Positions 24,401 through 38,900 of a DNA stretch of 64,000 nt are shown here, one piece after another. A program made the position numbers and the translations under genes. This stretch comes from Labia minor. Lineage: Eukaryota > Arthropoda > Insecta > Dermaptera > Spongiphoridae. The stretch's first letter is position 1; the number at the start of each line of letters is the position of its first letter. Below the pieces are notes generated by a model. It was given only the letters and a program-made list of their open reading frames with translations. It searched no databases and was not told the DNA's origin. The DNA lies in assembly GCA_963082975.1 (NCBI GenBank), contig CAUJBJ010000002.1, forward strand, positions 85,200 through 149,199. The letters run 5' to 3'.

Positions 24401-26144
24401 TATAATTTTTAGGGTAAAATTAAAAAATGAAATTTTTAGAAAATAAATAATAAATTCGTTCATTTTACATCATAAAATTATATTATTGATATTTGTGATG
24501 AAACATTATTTTTTTATGGCGAAAACGTAGGGTCATCTTACGCTGACCTTTTATAATTTTTAGGGTAAAATTAAAAAATGAAATTTTTAGAAAATAAATA
24601 ATAAATTCGTTCATTTTACATCATAAAAATATATTATTGATATTTCTCATGAAAATTTTTTTTTATGCCGAAAACGGAGGGTCATCTTACGCTGACCTTT
24701 TATAATTTTTAGGGTAAAATTAAAAAATGAAATTTTTAGAAATAAAATAATAAATTCGTTCATTTTACATCATAAAAATATATTATTGATATTTCTCATG
24801 AAAAATTATTTTTTTATGCCGAAAACGGAGGGTCATCCTACGCTGACCTTTTATAATTTTTAGGGTAAAATTAAAAAATGAAATTTTTAGAAAATAAATA
24901 ATAAATTCGTTCATTTTACATCATAAAAATATATTATTGATATTTCTCATGAAAAAGTATTTTTTTATGCCGAAAACGGAGGGTCATCCTATGCTGACCT
25001 TTTATAATTTTTAGGGTAAAATTAAAAAATGAAATTTTTAGAAAATAAATAATAAATTCGTTCATTTTACATCATAAAAATATATTATTGATATATCTGA
25101 CGGATAATTATATTTTTATGCCGAAAACGGAGGGTCATCCTACGCTGACCTTTCATAATTTTTAGGGGAAAATTAAAAAGTGAATTTTTTAGAAAATAAA
25201 TAATAAATACGTTCATTTTACATCATAAAAATATATTATTGATATTTCTCATGAAAAAGTATTTTTTTATGCCGAAAACGGAGGATCATCCTACGCTGAC
25301 CCTTCATAATTTTTAGGGTAAAATTAAAAAATGAAATTTTTAGAAAATAAATAATAATTTCGTTCATTTTACTTCATAAGAATATATTATTGATATTTCT
25401 CATGAAAAATTATTTTTTTATGCTGAAAAGGGAGGGTCATCCTAAGCTGACCTTTTATAATTTTTAGGGTAAAATTAAAAAATGAAATTTTTAGAAAATA
25501 AATAATAAATTTGTTCATTTTACATCATAAAAATATATTATTGATATTTCTGATGGATAATTATATTTTTATGCCGAAAACGGAGGGTCATCCTACGCTG
25601 ACCTTTCATAATTTTTAGGGTAAAATTAAAAAATGAATTTTTTAGAAAATAAATAATAAATTCGTTCATTTTACATCATAAAAATATATTATTGATATTT
25701 CTCATGAAAAATTATTTTTTTATGCCGAAAACGGAGGGTCATCCTACGCTGACCTTTTATAATTTTTAGGGTAAAATTAGAAAATGAAATATTTAGAAAA
25801 TAAATAATAATTTCGTTCATTTTACTTCATAAGAATATATTATTGATATTTCTCATGAAAAATTATTTTTTTATGCTGAAAACGGAGGGTCATCCTACGC
25901 TGACCATTTATAATTTTTAGGGTAAAATTAAAAAATGAAATTTTTAGAAAATAAATAATAAATTCGTTCATTTTACATCATAAAAATATATTATTGATAT
26001 TTCTGATGGATAATTATTTTTTTATGCTGAAAACGGAGGGTCATCCTACGCTGACCTTTTATAATTTTTAGGGTAAAATTAAAAAATGAAATTTTTAGAT
26101 AATAAATAATAAATTCGTTCATTTTACATCATAAAAACATATTA
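21470..26144 (+). repeat. Duplicated 11-monomer tract at a 3017-bp offset
   Basis: The monomer series starting with the GTGATGAAACAT type at 21470 recurs from 24487. Both copies share TAAGAAATAAAATAATAA-like shuffling near TTTAG, CCTATGCTG, TGATATATCTGACGG with AAAAAGTGAA, GGAGGATCAT, AAAAGGGAGG and TGACCATTTATAA, in that order. The copies diverge after about 23127 and 26144. The 23128-24486 stretch instead resembles the tract beginning near 19656. Confidence 0.82.
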
Positions 26145-29100
26145 TTGATATTTCTCATGAATAATTATTTTTTTATGCCGAAAACGGAGGGTCATCCTAC
26201 GCTGACCTTTTATAATTTTTAGGGTAAAATTAAAAAATGAAATTTTTAGAATATAAATAATAAATTCGTTCATTTTACATCATAAAAATATATTATTGAT
26301 ATTTCTGACGGATAATTATATTTTTATGCCGAAAACGGAGTGTCATCCTACGCTGACCTTTCATAATTTTTAGGGTAAAATTAAAAAATGAATTTTTTAG
26401 AAAATAAATAATAAATTCGTTCATTTTACATCATAAAAATATATTATTGATATTTCTCATGAAAAAGTATTTTTTTATGCCGAAAACGGAGGGTCATCCT
26501 ACGCTGACCCTTCATAATTTTTAGGGTAAAATTAAAAAATGAAATTTTTAGAAAATAAATAATAATTTCGTTCATTTTACTTCATAAGAATATATTATTG
26601 ATATTTCTCATGAAAAATTATTTTTTTATGCTGAAAACGGAGGTTCATCCTAAGCTGACCTTTTATAATTTTTAGGGTAAAATTAAAAAATGAAATTTTT
26701 AGAAAATAAATAATAAATTCGTTCATTTTACATCATAAAAATATATTATTGATATTTCTGATGGATAATTATATTTTTATGCCGAAAACGGAGGGTCATC
26801 CTACGCTGACCTTTCATAATTTTTAGGGTAAAATTAAAAAATGAATTTTTTAGAAAATAAATAATAAATTCGTTCATTTTACATCATAAAAATATATTAT
26901 TGATATTTCTCATGAATAATTATTTTTTTATGCCGAAAACGGAGGGTCATCCTACGCTGACCCTTCATAATTTTTAGGGTAAAATTAAAAAATGAAATTT
27001 TTAGAAAATAAATAATAATTTCGTTCATTTTACTTCATAAGAATATATTATTGATATTTCTCATGAAAAATTATTTTTTTATGCTGAAAACGGAGCGTCA
27101 TCCTACGCTGACCTTTTATAATTTTTAGGGTAAAATTAAAAAATGAAATTTTTAGAAAATAAATAATAAATTCGTTCATTTTACATCATAAAAATATATT
27201 ATTGATATTTCTCATGAAAAATTATTTTTTTATGCCGAAAACGGAGGGTCATCCTACGCTGACCTTTCATAATTTTTAGGGTAAAATTAGAAAATGAAAT
27301 TTTTAGAAAATAAATAATAAATTCGTTCATTTTACATCATAAAAATATATTATTGATATTTCTGACGGATAATTATATTTTTATGCCGAAAACGGAGGGT
27401 CATCCTACGCTGACCTTTCATAATTTTTAGGGTAAAATTAAAAAATGAATTTTTTAGAAAATAAATAATAAATTCGTTCATTTTACATCATAAAAATATA
27501 TTATTGATATTTCTCATGAAAAAGTATTTTTTTATGCCGAAAACGGAGGGTCATCCTACGCTGACCCTTCTTAATTTTTAGGGTAAAATTAAAAAATTAA
27601 ATTATTAGAAAATAAATAATAATTTCGTTCATTTTACATCATAAGAATATATTATTGATATTTCTCATGAAAAATTATTTTTTTATGCTGAAAACGGAGG
27701 GTCATCCTACGCTGACCTTTTATAATTTTTAGGGTAAAATTAAAAAATGAAATTTTTAGAAAATAAATAATAAATTTGTTCATTTTACATCATAAAAATA
27801 TATTATTGATATTTCTGATGGATAATTATATTTTTATGCCGAAAACGGAGGGTCATCCTACGCTGACCTTTAATAATTTTTAGGGTAAAATTAAAAAATG
27901 AATTTTTTAGAAAATAAATAATAAATTCGTTCATTTTACATCATAAAAATATATTATTGATATTTCTCATGAATAATTATTTTTTTATGCCGAAAACGGA
28001 GGGTCATCCTACGCTGACCCTTCATAATTTTTAGGGTAAAATTAAAAAATGAAATTTTTAGAAAATAAATAATAATTTCGTTCATTTTACATCATAAGAA
28101 TATATTAATGATATTTCTCATGAAAAATTATTTTTTATGCTGAAAACGGAGGGTCATCCTACGCTGACCTTTTATAATTATTAGGGTAAAATTAAAAAAT
28201 GAAATTTTTAGAAAATAAATAATAAATTCGTTCATTTTACATCATAAAAATATATTATTGATATTTCTCATGAAAAATTATTTTTTTATGCCGAAAACGG
28301 AGGGTCATCCTACGCTGACCTTTCATAATTTTTAGGGTAAAATTAGAAAATGAAATATTTAGAAAAAAAATAATAAATTCGTTCATTTTACATCATAAAA
28401 ATATATTATTGATATTTCTGACGGATAATTATATTTTTATGCCGAAAACGGAGGGTCATCCTACGCTGACCTTTCATAATTTTTAGGGTAAAATTAAAAA
28501 ATGAATTTTTTAGAAAATAAATAATAAATTCGTTCATTATACATCATAAAAATATATTATTGATATTTCTCATGAAAAAGTATTTTTTTATGCCGAAAAC
28601 GGAGGGTCATCCTACGCTGACCCTTCATAATTTTTAGGGTAAAATTAAAAAATTAATTTATTAGAAAATAAATAATAATTTCGTTCATTTTACATCATAA
28701 AAATATATTATTGATATTTCTCATGAAAATTTTTTTTTTATGCCGAAAACAGAGGGTCATCTTACGCTGACCTTTTATAATTTTTAGGGTAAAATTAAAA
28801 AATGAAATTTTTAGAATATAAATAATAAAGTCGTTCATTTTACATCATAAAAATATATTATTGATATTTCTGACGTATAATTATATTTTTATGCCGAAAA
28901 CGGAGGGTCATCCTACGCTGACCTTTCATAATTTTTAGGGTAAAATTAAAAAATGAATTTTTTAGAAAATAAATAATAAATTCGTTCATTTTACATCATA
29001 AAAATATATTATTGATATTTCTCATGAAAAAGTATTTTTTTATGCCGAAAACGGAGGGTCATCCTACGCTGACCCTTCATAATTTTTAGGGTAAAATTAA

Positions 29101-29900
29101 AAAATTAAATTATTAGAAAATAAATAATAATTTCGTTCATTTTACATCATAAGAATATATTATTGATATTTCTCATGAAAAATTATTTTTTTTATGCTGA
29201 AAACGGAGGGTCATCCTACGCTGACCTTTTATAATTTTTAGGGTAAAATTAAAAAATGAAATTTTTAGAAAATAAATAATAAATTCGTTCATTTTACATC
29301 ATAAAAATATATTATTGATATTTCTGACGGATAATTATATTTTTATGCCGAAAACTGAGGGTCATCCTACGCTGACCTTTCATAATTTTTAGGGTAAAAT
29401 TAAAAAATGAATTTTTTAGAAAATAAATAATAAATTCGTTCATTTTACATCATAAGAATATATTATTGATATTTCTCATGAAAAATTATTTTTTATGCTG
29501 AAAACGGAGGGTCATCCTACGCTGACCTTTTATAATTTTTAGGGTAAAATTAGAAAATGAAATATTTAGAAAATAAATAATAAATTCGTTCATTTTACAT
29601 CATAAAAATATATTATTGATATTTCTGACGGATAATTATATTTTTATGCCGAAATCGGAGGGTCATCCTACGCTGACCTTTTATAATTTTTAGGGTAAAA
29701 TTAAAAAATGAAATTTTTAGATAATAAATAATAAATTCGTTCATTTTACATCATAAAAATATATTATTGATATTTCTCATGAATAATTATTTTTTTATGC
29801 CGAAAACGGAGGGTCATCCTACGCTGACCTTTTATAATTTTTAGGGTAAAATTAAAAAATGAAATTTTTAGAAAATAAATAATAATTTCGTTCATTTTAC
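24487..29900 (+). repeat. Long duplicated tract, copy 1 (8.9-kb spacing)
   Basis: About 5.4 kb of monomer order here recurs from 33388. Three independent landmarks give nearly the same offset: the GTGATGAAACAT monomer (24487 and 33388, 8901 bp), the HOR start (26448 and 35350, 8902 bp) and CCCTTCTTAA (27565 and 36467, 8902 bp). Order diverges at about 29467, where one CATGAATAATTA monomer is missing from this copy. Confidence 0.82.
26448..29466 (+). repeat. 20-monomer HOR, copy a
   Basis: Twenty monomers, 3019 bp. Landmarks in order are CCTAAGCTG (monomer 2), GGAGCGTCAT (5), CCCTTCTTAA (8), TTTAATAATTT (10), a 150-bp monomer with TATAATTATTAGGG (12), AGAAAAAAAATAATAA (13), TTCATTATACATC (14), AAAACAGAGG with TCTTACGC (16) and AAAACTGAGG (20). 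Private differences include GGAGGTTCAT in monomer 2 and TGACGTATAA in monomer 17. Confidence 0.88.
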
Positions 29901-30372
29901 ATCATAAGAATATATTATTGATATTTCTCATGAAAAATTATTTTTTATGCTGAAAACGGAGGGTCATCCTACGCTGACCTTTTATAATTTTTAGGGTAAA
30001 ATTAGAAAATGAAATATTTAGAAAATAAATAATAAATTCGTTCATTTTACATCATAAAAATATATTATTGATATTTCTGACGGATAATTATATTTTTATG
30101 CCGAAATCGGAGGGTCATCCTACGCTGACCTTTTATAATTTTTAGGGTAAAATTAAAAAATGAAATTTTTAGATAATAAATAATAAATTCGTTCATTTTA
30201 CTACATAAAAATATATTATTGATATTTCTCATGAATAATTATTTTTTTATGCCGAAAACGGAGGGTCATCCTACGCTGACCTTTTATAATTTTTAGGGTA
30301 AAATTAAAAAATGAAATTTTTAGAAAATAAATAATAAATTCGTTCATTTTACATCATAAAAATATATTATTG
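29467..30372 (+). repeat. Tandem duplication of a 3-monomer unit (about 452 bp)
   Basis: The series short CATGAAAAATTA monomer, GACGG monomer with CCGAAATCGG and TTTAGATAAT, then CATGAATAATTA monomer appears from about 29467 and again from about 29919. The second copy has CTACATAAAA in place of CATCATAAAA near 30201. That mark also occurs near 32766 and 51937, linking these three tracts by descent. Confidence 0.78.
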
Positions 30373-33300
30373 ATATTTCTCATGAAAATTTTTTTTTTAA
30401 GCCGAAAACGGAGGGTCATCTTACGCTGACCTTTTATAATTTTTAGGGTAAAATTAAAAAATGAAATTTTTAGAAAATAAATAATAAATTCGTTCATTTT
30501 ACATCATAAAAATATATTATTGATATTTCTCATGAAAAATTATTTTTTTATGCCGAAAACGGAGGGTCATCCTACGCTGACCTTTTATAATTTTTAGGGT
30601 AAAATTAAAAAATGAAATTTTTAGAAAATAAATAATAAATTCGTTCATTTTACATCATAAAAATATATTATTGATATTTCTCATGAAAAAGTATTTTTTT
30701 ATGCCGAAAACGGAGGGTCATCCTACGCTGACCTTTTATAATTTTTAGGGTAAAATTAAAAAATGAAATTTTTAGAAATAAAATAATAAATTCGTTCATT
30801 TTACATCATAAAAATATATTATTGATATTTCTCATGAAAAATTATTTTTTTATGCCGAAAACGGAGGGTCATCCTACGCTGACCTTTTATAATTTTTAGG
30901 GTAAAATTAAAAAATGAAATTTTTAGAAAATAAATAATAAATTCGTTCATTTTACATCATAAAAATATATTATTGATATTTCTCATGAAAAAGTATTTTT
31001 TTATGCCGAAAACGGAGGGTCATCCTATGCTGACCTTTTATAATTTTTAGGGTAAAATTAAAAAATGAAATTTTTAGAAAATAAATAATAAATTCGTTCA
31101 TTTTACATCATAAAAATATATTATTGATATATCTGACGGATAATTATATTTTTATGCCGAAAACGGAGGGTCATCCTACGCTGACCTTTCATAATTTTTA
31201 GGGTAAAATTAAAAAGTGAATTTTTTAGAAAATAAATAATAAATACGTTCATTTTACATCATAAAAATATATTATTGATATTTCTCATGAAAAAGTATTT
31301 TTTTATGCCGAAAACGGAGGGTCATCCTACGCTGACCCTTCATAATTTTTAGGGTAAAATTAAAAAATGAAATTTTTAGAAAATAAATAATAATTTCGTT
31401 CATTTTACTTCATAAGAATATATTATTGATATTTCTCATGAAAAATTATTTTTTTATGCTGAAAAGGGAGGGTCATCCTAAGCTGACCTTTTATAATTTT
31501 TAGGGTAAAATTAAAAAATGAAATTTTTAGAAAATATATAATAAATTTGTTCATTTTACATCATAAAAATATATTATTGATATTTCTGATGGATAATTAT
31601 ATTTTTATGCCGAAAACGGAGGGTCATCCTACGCTGACCTTTCATAATTTTTAGGGTAAAATTAAAAAATGAATTTTTTAGAAAATAAATAATAAATTCG
31701 TTCATTTTACATCATAAAAATATATTATTGATATTTCTCATGAAAAATTATTTTTTTATGCCGAAAACGGAGGGTCATCCTACGCTGACCTTTTATAATT
31801 TTTAGGGTAAAATTAGAAAATGAAATATTTAGAAAATAAATAATAATTTCGTTCATTTTACTTCATAAGAATATATTATTGATATTTCTCATGAAAAATT
31901 ATTTTTTTATGCTGAAAACGGAGGGTCATCCTACGCTGACCATTTATAATTTTTAGGGTAAAATTAAAAAATGAAATTTTTAGAAAATAAATAATAAATT
32001 CGTTCATTTTACATTATAAAAATATATTATTGATATTTCTGACGTATAATTATATTTTTATGCCGAAAACGGAGGGTCATCCTACGCTGACCTTTCATAA
32101 TTTTTAGGGTAAAATTAAAAAATGAATTTTTTAGAAAATAAATAATAAATTCGTTCATTTTACATCATAAAAATATATTATTGATATTTCTCATGAAAAA
32201 GTATTTTTTTATGCCGAAAACGGAGGGTCATCCTACGCTGACCCTTCATAATTTTTAGGGTAAAATTAAAAAATTAAATTATTAGAAAATAAATAATAAT
32301 TTCGTTCATTTTACATCATAAGAATATATTATTGATATTTCTCATGAATAATTATTTTTTTATGCCGAAAACGGAGGGTCATCCTACGCTGACCTTTTAT
32401 AATTTTTAGGGTAAAATTAAAAAATGAAATTTTTAGAAAATAAATAATAATTTCGTTCATTTTACATCATAAGAATATATTATTGATATTTCTCATGAAA
32501 AATTATTTTTTATGCTGAAAACGGAGGGTCATCCTACGCTGACCTTTTATAATTTTTAGGGTAAAATTAGAAAATGAAATATTTAGAAAATAAATAATAA
32601 ATTCGTTCATTTTACATCATAAAAATATATTATTGATATTTCTGACGGATAATTATATTTTTATGCCGAAATCGGAGGGTCATCCTACGCTGACCTTTTA
32701 TAATTTTTAGGGTAAAATTAAAAAATGAAATTTTTAGATAATAAATAATAAATTCGTTCATTTTACTACATAAAAATATATTATTGATATTTCTCATGAA
32801 TAATTATTTTTTTATGCCGAAAACGGAGGGTCATCCTACGCTGACCTTTTATAATTTTTAGGGTAAAATTAAAAAATGAAATTTTTAGAAAATAAATAAT
32901 AAATTCGTTCATTTTACATCATAAAAATATATTATTGATATTTCTCATGAAAATTTTTTTTTTAAGCCGAAAACGGAGGGTCATCTTACGCTGACCTTTT
33001 ATAATTTTTAGGGTAAAATTAAAAAATGAAATTTTTAGAAAATAAATAATAAATTCGTTCATTTTACATCATAAAAATATATTATTGATATTTCTCATGA
33101 AAAATTATTTTTTTATGCCGAAAACGGAGGGTCATCCTACGCTGACCTTTTATAATTTTTAGGGTAAAATTAAAAAATGAAATTTTTAGAAAATAAATAA
33201 TAAATTCGTTCATTTTACATCATAAAAATATATTATTGATATTTCTCATGAAAAAGTATTTTTTTATGCCGAAAACGGAGGGTCATCCTACGCTGACCTT

Positions 33301-33387
33301 TTATAATTTTTAGGGTAAAATTAAAAAATGAAATTTTTAGAAAATAAATAATAAATTCGTTCATTTTACATCATAAAATTATATTAT

Positions 33388-36300
33388 TGATATTTGTGAT
33401 GAAACATTATTTTTTTATGGCGAAAACGTAGGGTCATCTTACGCTGACCTTTTATAATTTTTAGGGTAAAATTAAAAAATGAAATTTTTAGAAAATAAAT
33501 AATAAATTCGTTCATTTTACATCATAAAAATATATTATTGATATTTCTCATGAAAATTTTTTTTTTATGCCGAAAACGGAGGGTCATCTTACGCTGACCT
33601 TTTATAATTTTTAGGGTAAAATTAAAAAATGAAATTTTTAGAAATAAAATAATAAATTCGTTCATTTTACATCATAAAAATATATTATTGATATTTCTCA
33701 TGAAAAATTATTTTTTTATGCCGAAAACGGAGGGTCATCCTACGCTGACCTTTTATAATTTTTAGGGTAAAATTAAAAAATGAAATTTTTAGAAAATAAA
33801 TAATAAATTCGTTCATTTTACATCATAAAAATATATTATTGATATTTCTCATGAAAAAGTATTTTTTTATGCCGAAAACGGAGGGTCATCCTATGCTGAC
33901 CTTTTATAATTTTTAGGGTAAAATTAAAAAATGAAATTTTTAGAAAATAAATAATAAATTCGTTCATTTTACATCATAAAAATATATTATTGATATATCT
34001 GACGGATAATTATATTTTTATGCCGAAAACGGAGGGTCATCCTACGCTGACCTTTCATAATTTTTAGGGTAAAATTAAAAAGTGAATTTTTTAGAAAATA
34101 AATAATAAATACGTTCATTTTACATCATAAAAATATATTATTGATATTTCTCATGAAAAAGTATTTTTTTATGCCGAAAACGGAGGGTCATCCTACGCTG
34201 ACCCTTCATAATTTTTAGGGTAAAATTAAAAAATGAAATTTTTAGAAAATAAATAATAATTTCGTTCATTTTACTTCATAAGAATATATTATTGATATTT
34301 CTCATGAAAAATTATTTTTTTATGCTGAAAAGGGAGGGTCATCCTAAGCTGACCTTTTATAATTTTTAGGGTAAAATTAAAAAATGAAATTTTTAGAAAA
34401 TATATAATAAATTTGTTCATTTTACATCATAAAAATATATTATTGATATTTCTGATGGATAATTATATTTTTATGCCGAAAACGGAGGGTCATCCTACGC
34501 TGACCTTTCATAATTTTTAGGGTAAAATTAAAAAATGAATTTTTTAGAAAATAAATAATAAATTCGTTCATTTTACATCATAAAAATATATTATTGATAT
34601 TTCTCATGAAAAATTATTTTTTTATGCCGAAAACGGAGGGTCATCCTACGCTGACCTTTTATAATTTTTAGGGTAAAATTAGAAAATGAAATATTTAGAA
34701 AATAAATAATAATTTCGTTCATTTTACTTCATAAGAATATATTATTGATATTTCTCATGAAAAATTATTTTTTTATGCTGAAAACGGAGGGTCATCCTAC
34801 GCTGACCATTTATAATTTTTAGGGTAAAATTAAAAAATGAAATTTTTAGAAAATAAATAATAAATTCGTTCATTTTACATCATAAAAATATATTATTGAT
34901 ATTTCTGATGGATAATTATTTTTTTATGCTGAAAACGGAGAGTCATCCTACGCTGACCTTTTATAATTTTTAGGGTAAAATTAAAAAATGAAATTTTTAG
35001 ATAATAAATAATAAATTCGTTCATTTTACATCATAAAAACATATTATTGATATTTCTCATGAATAATTATTTTTTTATGCCGAAAACGGAGGGTCATCCT
35101 ACGCTGACCTTTTATAATTTTTAGGGTAAAATTAAAAAATGAAATTTTTAGAATATAAATAATAAATTCGTTCATTTTACATCATAAAAATATATTATTG
35201 ATATTTCTGACGGATAATTATATTTTTATGCCGAAAACGGAGTGTCATCCTACGCTGACCTTTCATAATTTTTAGGGTAAAATTAAAAAATGAATTTTTT
35301 AGAAAATAAATAATAAATTCGTTCATTTTACATCATAAAAATATATTATTGATATTTCTCATGAAAAAGTATTTTTTTATGCCGAAAACGGAGGGTCATC
35401 CTACGCTGACCCTTCATAATTTTTAGGGTAAAATTAAAAAATGAAATTTTTAGAAAATAAATAATAATTTCGTTCATTTTACTTCATAAGAATATATTAT
35501 TGATATTTCTCATGAAAAATTATTTTTTTATGCTGAAAACGGAGGGTCATCCTAAGCTGACCTTTTATAATTTTTAGGGTAAAATTAAAAAATGAAATTT
35601 TTAGAAAATAAATAATAAATTCGTTCATTTTACATCATAAAAATATATTATTGATATTTCTGATGGATAATTATATTTTTATGCCGAAAACGGAGGGTCA
35701 TCCTACGCTGACCTTTCATAATTTTTAGGGTAAAATTAAAAAATGAATTTTTTAGAAAATAAATAATAAATTCGTTCATTTTACATCATAAAAATATATT
35801 ATTGATATTTCTCATGAATAATTATTTTTTTATGCCGAAAACGGAGGGTCATCCTACGCTGACCCTTCATAATTTTTAGGGTAAAATTAAAAAATGAAAT
35901 TTTTAGAAAATAAATAATAATTTCGTTCATTTTACTTCATAAGAATATATTATTGATATTTCTCATGAAAAATTATTTTTTTATGCTGAAAACGGAGCGT
36001 CATCCTACGCTGACCTTTTATAATTTTTAGGGTAAAATTAAAAAATGAAATTTTTAGAAAATAAATAATAAATTCGTTCATTTTACATCATAAAAATATA
36101 TTATTGATATTTCTCATGAAAAATTATTTTTTTATGCCGAAAACGGAGGGTCATCCTACGCTGACCTTTCATAATTTTTAGGGTAAAATTAGAAAATGAA
36201 ATTTTTAGAAAATAAATAATAAATTCGTTCATTTTACATCATAAAAATATATTATTGATATTTCTGACGGATAATTATATTTTTATGCCGAAAACGGAGG

Positions 36301-38900
36301 GTCATCCTACGCTGACCTTTCATAATTTTTAGGGTAAAATTAAAAAATGAATTTTTTAGAAAATAAATAATAAATTCGTTCATTTTACATCATAAAAATA
36401 TATTATTGATATTTCTCATGAAAAAGTATTTTTTTATGCCGAAAACGGAGGGTCATCCTACGCTGACCCTTCTTAATTTTTAGGGTAAAATTAAAAAATT
36501 AAATTATTAGAAAATAAATAATAATTTCGTTCATTTTACATCATAAGAATATATTATTGATATTTCTCATGAAAAATTATTTTTTTATGCTGAAAACGGA
36601 GGGTCATCCTACGCTGACCTTTTATAATTTTTAGGGTAAAATTAAAAAATGAAATTTTTAGAAAATAAATAATAAATTTGTTCATTTTACATCATAAAAA
36701 TATATTATTGATATTTCTGATGGATAATTATATTTTTATGCCGAAAACGGAGGGTCATCCTACGCTGACCTTTAATAATTTTTAGGGTAAAATTAAAAAA
36801 TGAATTTTTTAGAAAATAAATAATAAATTCGTTCATTTTACATCATAAAAATATATTATTGATATTTCTCATGAATAATTATTTTTTTATGCCGAAAACG
36901 GAGGGTCATCCTACGCTGACCCTTCATAATTTTTAGGGTAAAATTAAAAAATGAAATTTTTAGAAAATAAATAATAATTTCGTTCATTTTACATCATAAG
37001 AATATATTAATGATATTTCTCATGAAAAATTATTTTTTATGCTGAAAACGGAGGGTCATCCTACGCTGACCTTTTATAATTATTAGGGTAAAATTAAAAA
37101 ATGAAATTTTTAGAAAATAAATAATAAATTCGTTCATTTTACATCATAAAAATATATTATTGATATTTCTCATGAAAAATTATTTTTTTATGCCGAAAAC
37201 GGAGGGTCATCCTACGCTGACCTTTCATAATTTTTAGGGTAAAATTAGAAAATGAAATATTTAGAAAAAAAATAATAAATTCGTTCATTTTACATCATAA
37301 AAATATATTATTGATATTTCTGACGGATAATTATATTTTTATGCCGAAAACGGAGGGTCATCCTACGCTGACATTTCATAATTTTTAGGGTAAAATTAAA
37401 AAATGAATTTTTTAGAAAATAAATAATAAATTCGTTCATTATACATCATAAAAATATATTATTGATATTTCTCATGAAAAAGTATTTTTTTATGCCGAAA
37501 ACGGAGGGTCATCCTACGCTGACCCTTCATAATTTTTAGGGTAAAATTAAAAAATTAATTTATTAGAAAATAAATAATAATTTCGTTCATTTTACATCAT
37601 AAAAATATATTATTGATATTTCTCATGAAAATTTTTTTTTTATGCCGAAAACAGAGGGTCATCTTACGCTGACCTTTTATAATTTTTAGGGTAAAATTAA
37701 AAAATGAAATTTTTAGAATATAAATAATAAAGTCGTTCATTTTACATCATAAAAATATATTATTGATATTTCTGACGGATAATTATATTTTTATGCCGAA
37801 AACGGAGGGTCATCTTACGCTGACCTTTCATAATTTTTAGGGTAAAATTAAAAAATGAATTTTTTAGAAAATAAATAATAAATTCGTTCATTTTACATCA
37901 TAAAAATATATTATTGATATTTCTCATGAAAAAGTATTTTTTTATGCCGAAAACGGAGGGTCATCCTACGCTGACCCTTCATAATTTTTAGGGTAAAATT
38001 AAAAAATTAAATTATTAGAAAATAAATAATAATTTCGTTCATTTTACATCATAAGAATATATTATTGATATTTCTCATGAAAAATTATTTTTTTATGCTG
38101 AAAACGGAGGGTCATCCTACGCTGACCTTTTATAATTTTTAGGGTAAAATTAAAAAATGAAATTTTTAGAAAATAAATAATAAATTCGTTCATTTTACAT
38201 CATAAAAATATATTATTGATATTTCTGACGGATAATTATATTTTTATGCCGAAAACTGAGGGTCATCCTACGCTGACCTTTCATAATTTTTAGGGTAAAA
38301 TTAAAAAATGAATTTTTTAGAAAATAAATAATAAATTCGTTCATTTTACATCATAAAAATATATTATTGATATTTCTCATGAATAATTATTTTTTTATGC
38401 CGAAAACGGAGGGTCATCCTACGCTGACCCTTCATAATTTTTAGGGTAAAATTAAAAAATGAAATTTTTAGAAAATAAATAATAATTTCGTTCATTTTAC
38501 ATCATAAGAATATATTATTGATATTTCTCATGAAAAATTATTTTTTATGCTGAAAACGGAGGGTCATCCTACGCTGACCTTTTATAATTTTTAGGGTAAA
38601 ATTAGAAAATGAAATATTTAGAAAATAAATAATAAATTCGTTCATTTTACATCATAAAAATATATTATTGATATTTCTGACGGATAATTATATTTTTATG
38701 CCGAAATCGGAGGGTCATCCTACGCTGACCTTTTATAATTTTTAGGGTAAAATTAAAAAATGAAATTTTTAGATAATAAATAATAAATTCGTTCATTTTA
38801 CATCATAAAAATATATTATTGATATTTCTCATGAATAATTATTTTTTTATGCCGAAAACGGAGGGTCATCCTACGCTGACCTTTTATAATTTTTAGGGTA
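33388..38900 (+). repeat. Long duplicated tract, copy 2 (8.9-kb spacing)
   Basis: This is the counterpart of 24487-29900 with the same monomer order, separated by about 8.90 kb (59 monomers less about 8 bases). It includes a full 20-monomer HOR at 35350-38367. It differs at scattered single bases, for example GGAGGGTCAT here against GGAGGATCAT near 25280. Confidence 0.82.
35350..38367 (+). repeat. 20-monomer HOR, copy b
   Basis: The same twenty landmarks as copy a in the same order, 3018 bp. Its private marks include TGACATTTCATAA (near 37371) and TCTTACGC in the GACGG monomer near 37815; both recur in copy e, and the first also in copy d. Confidence 0.88.
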
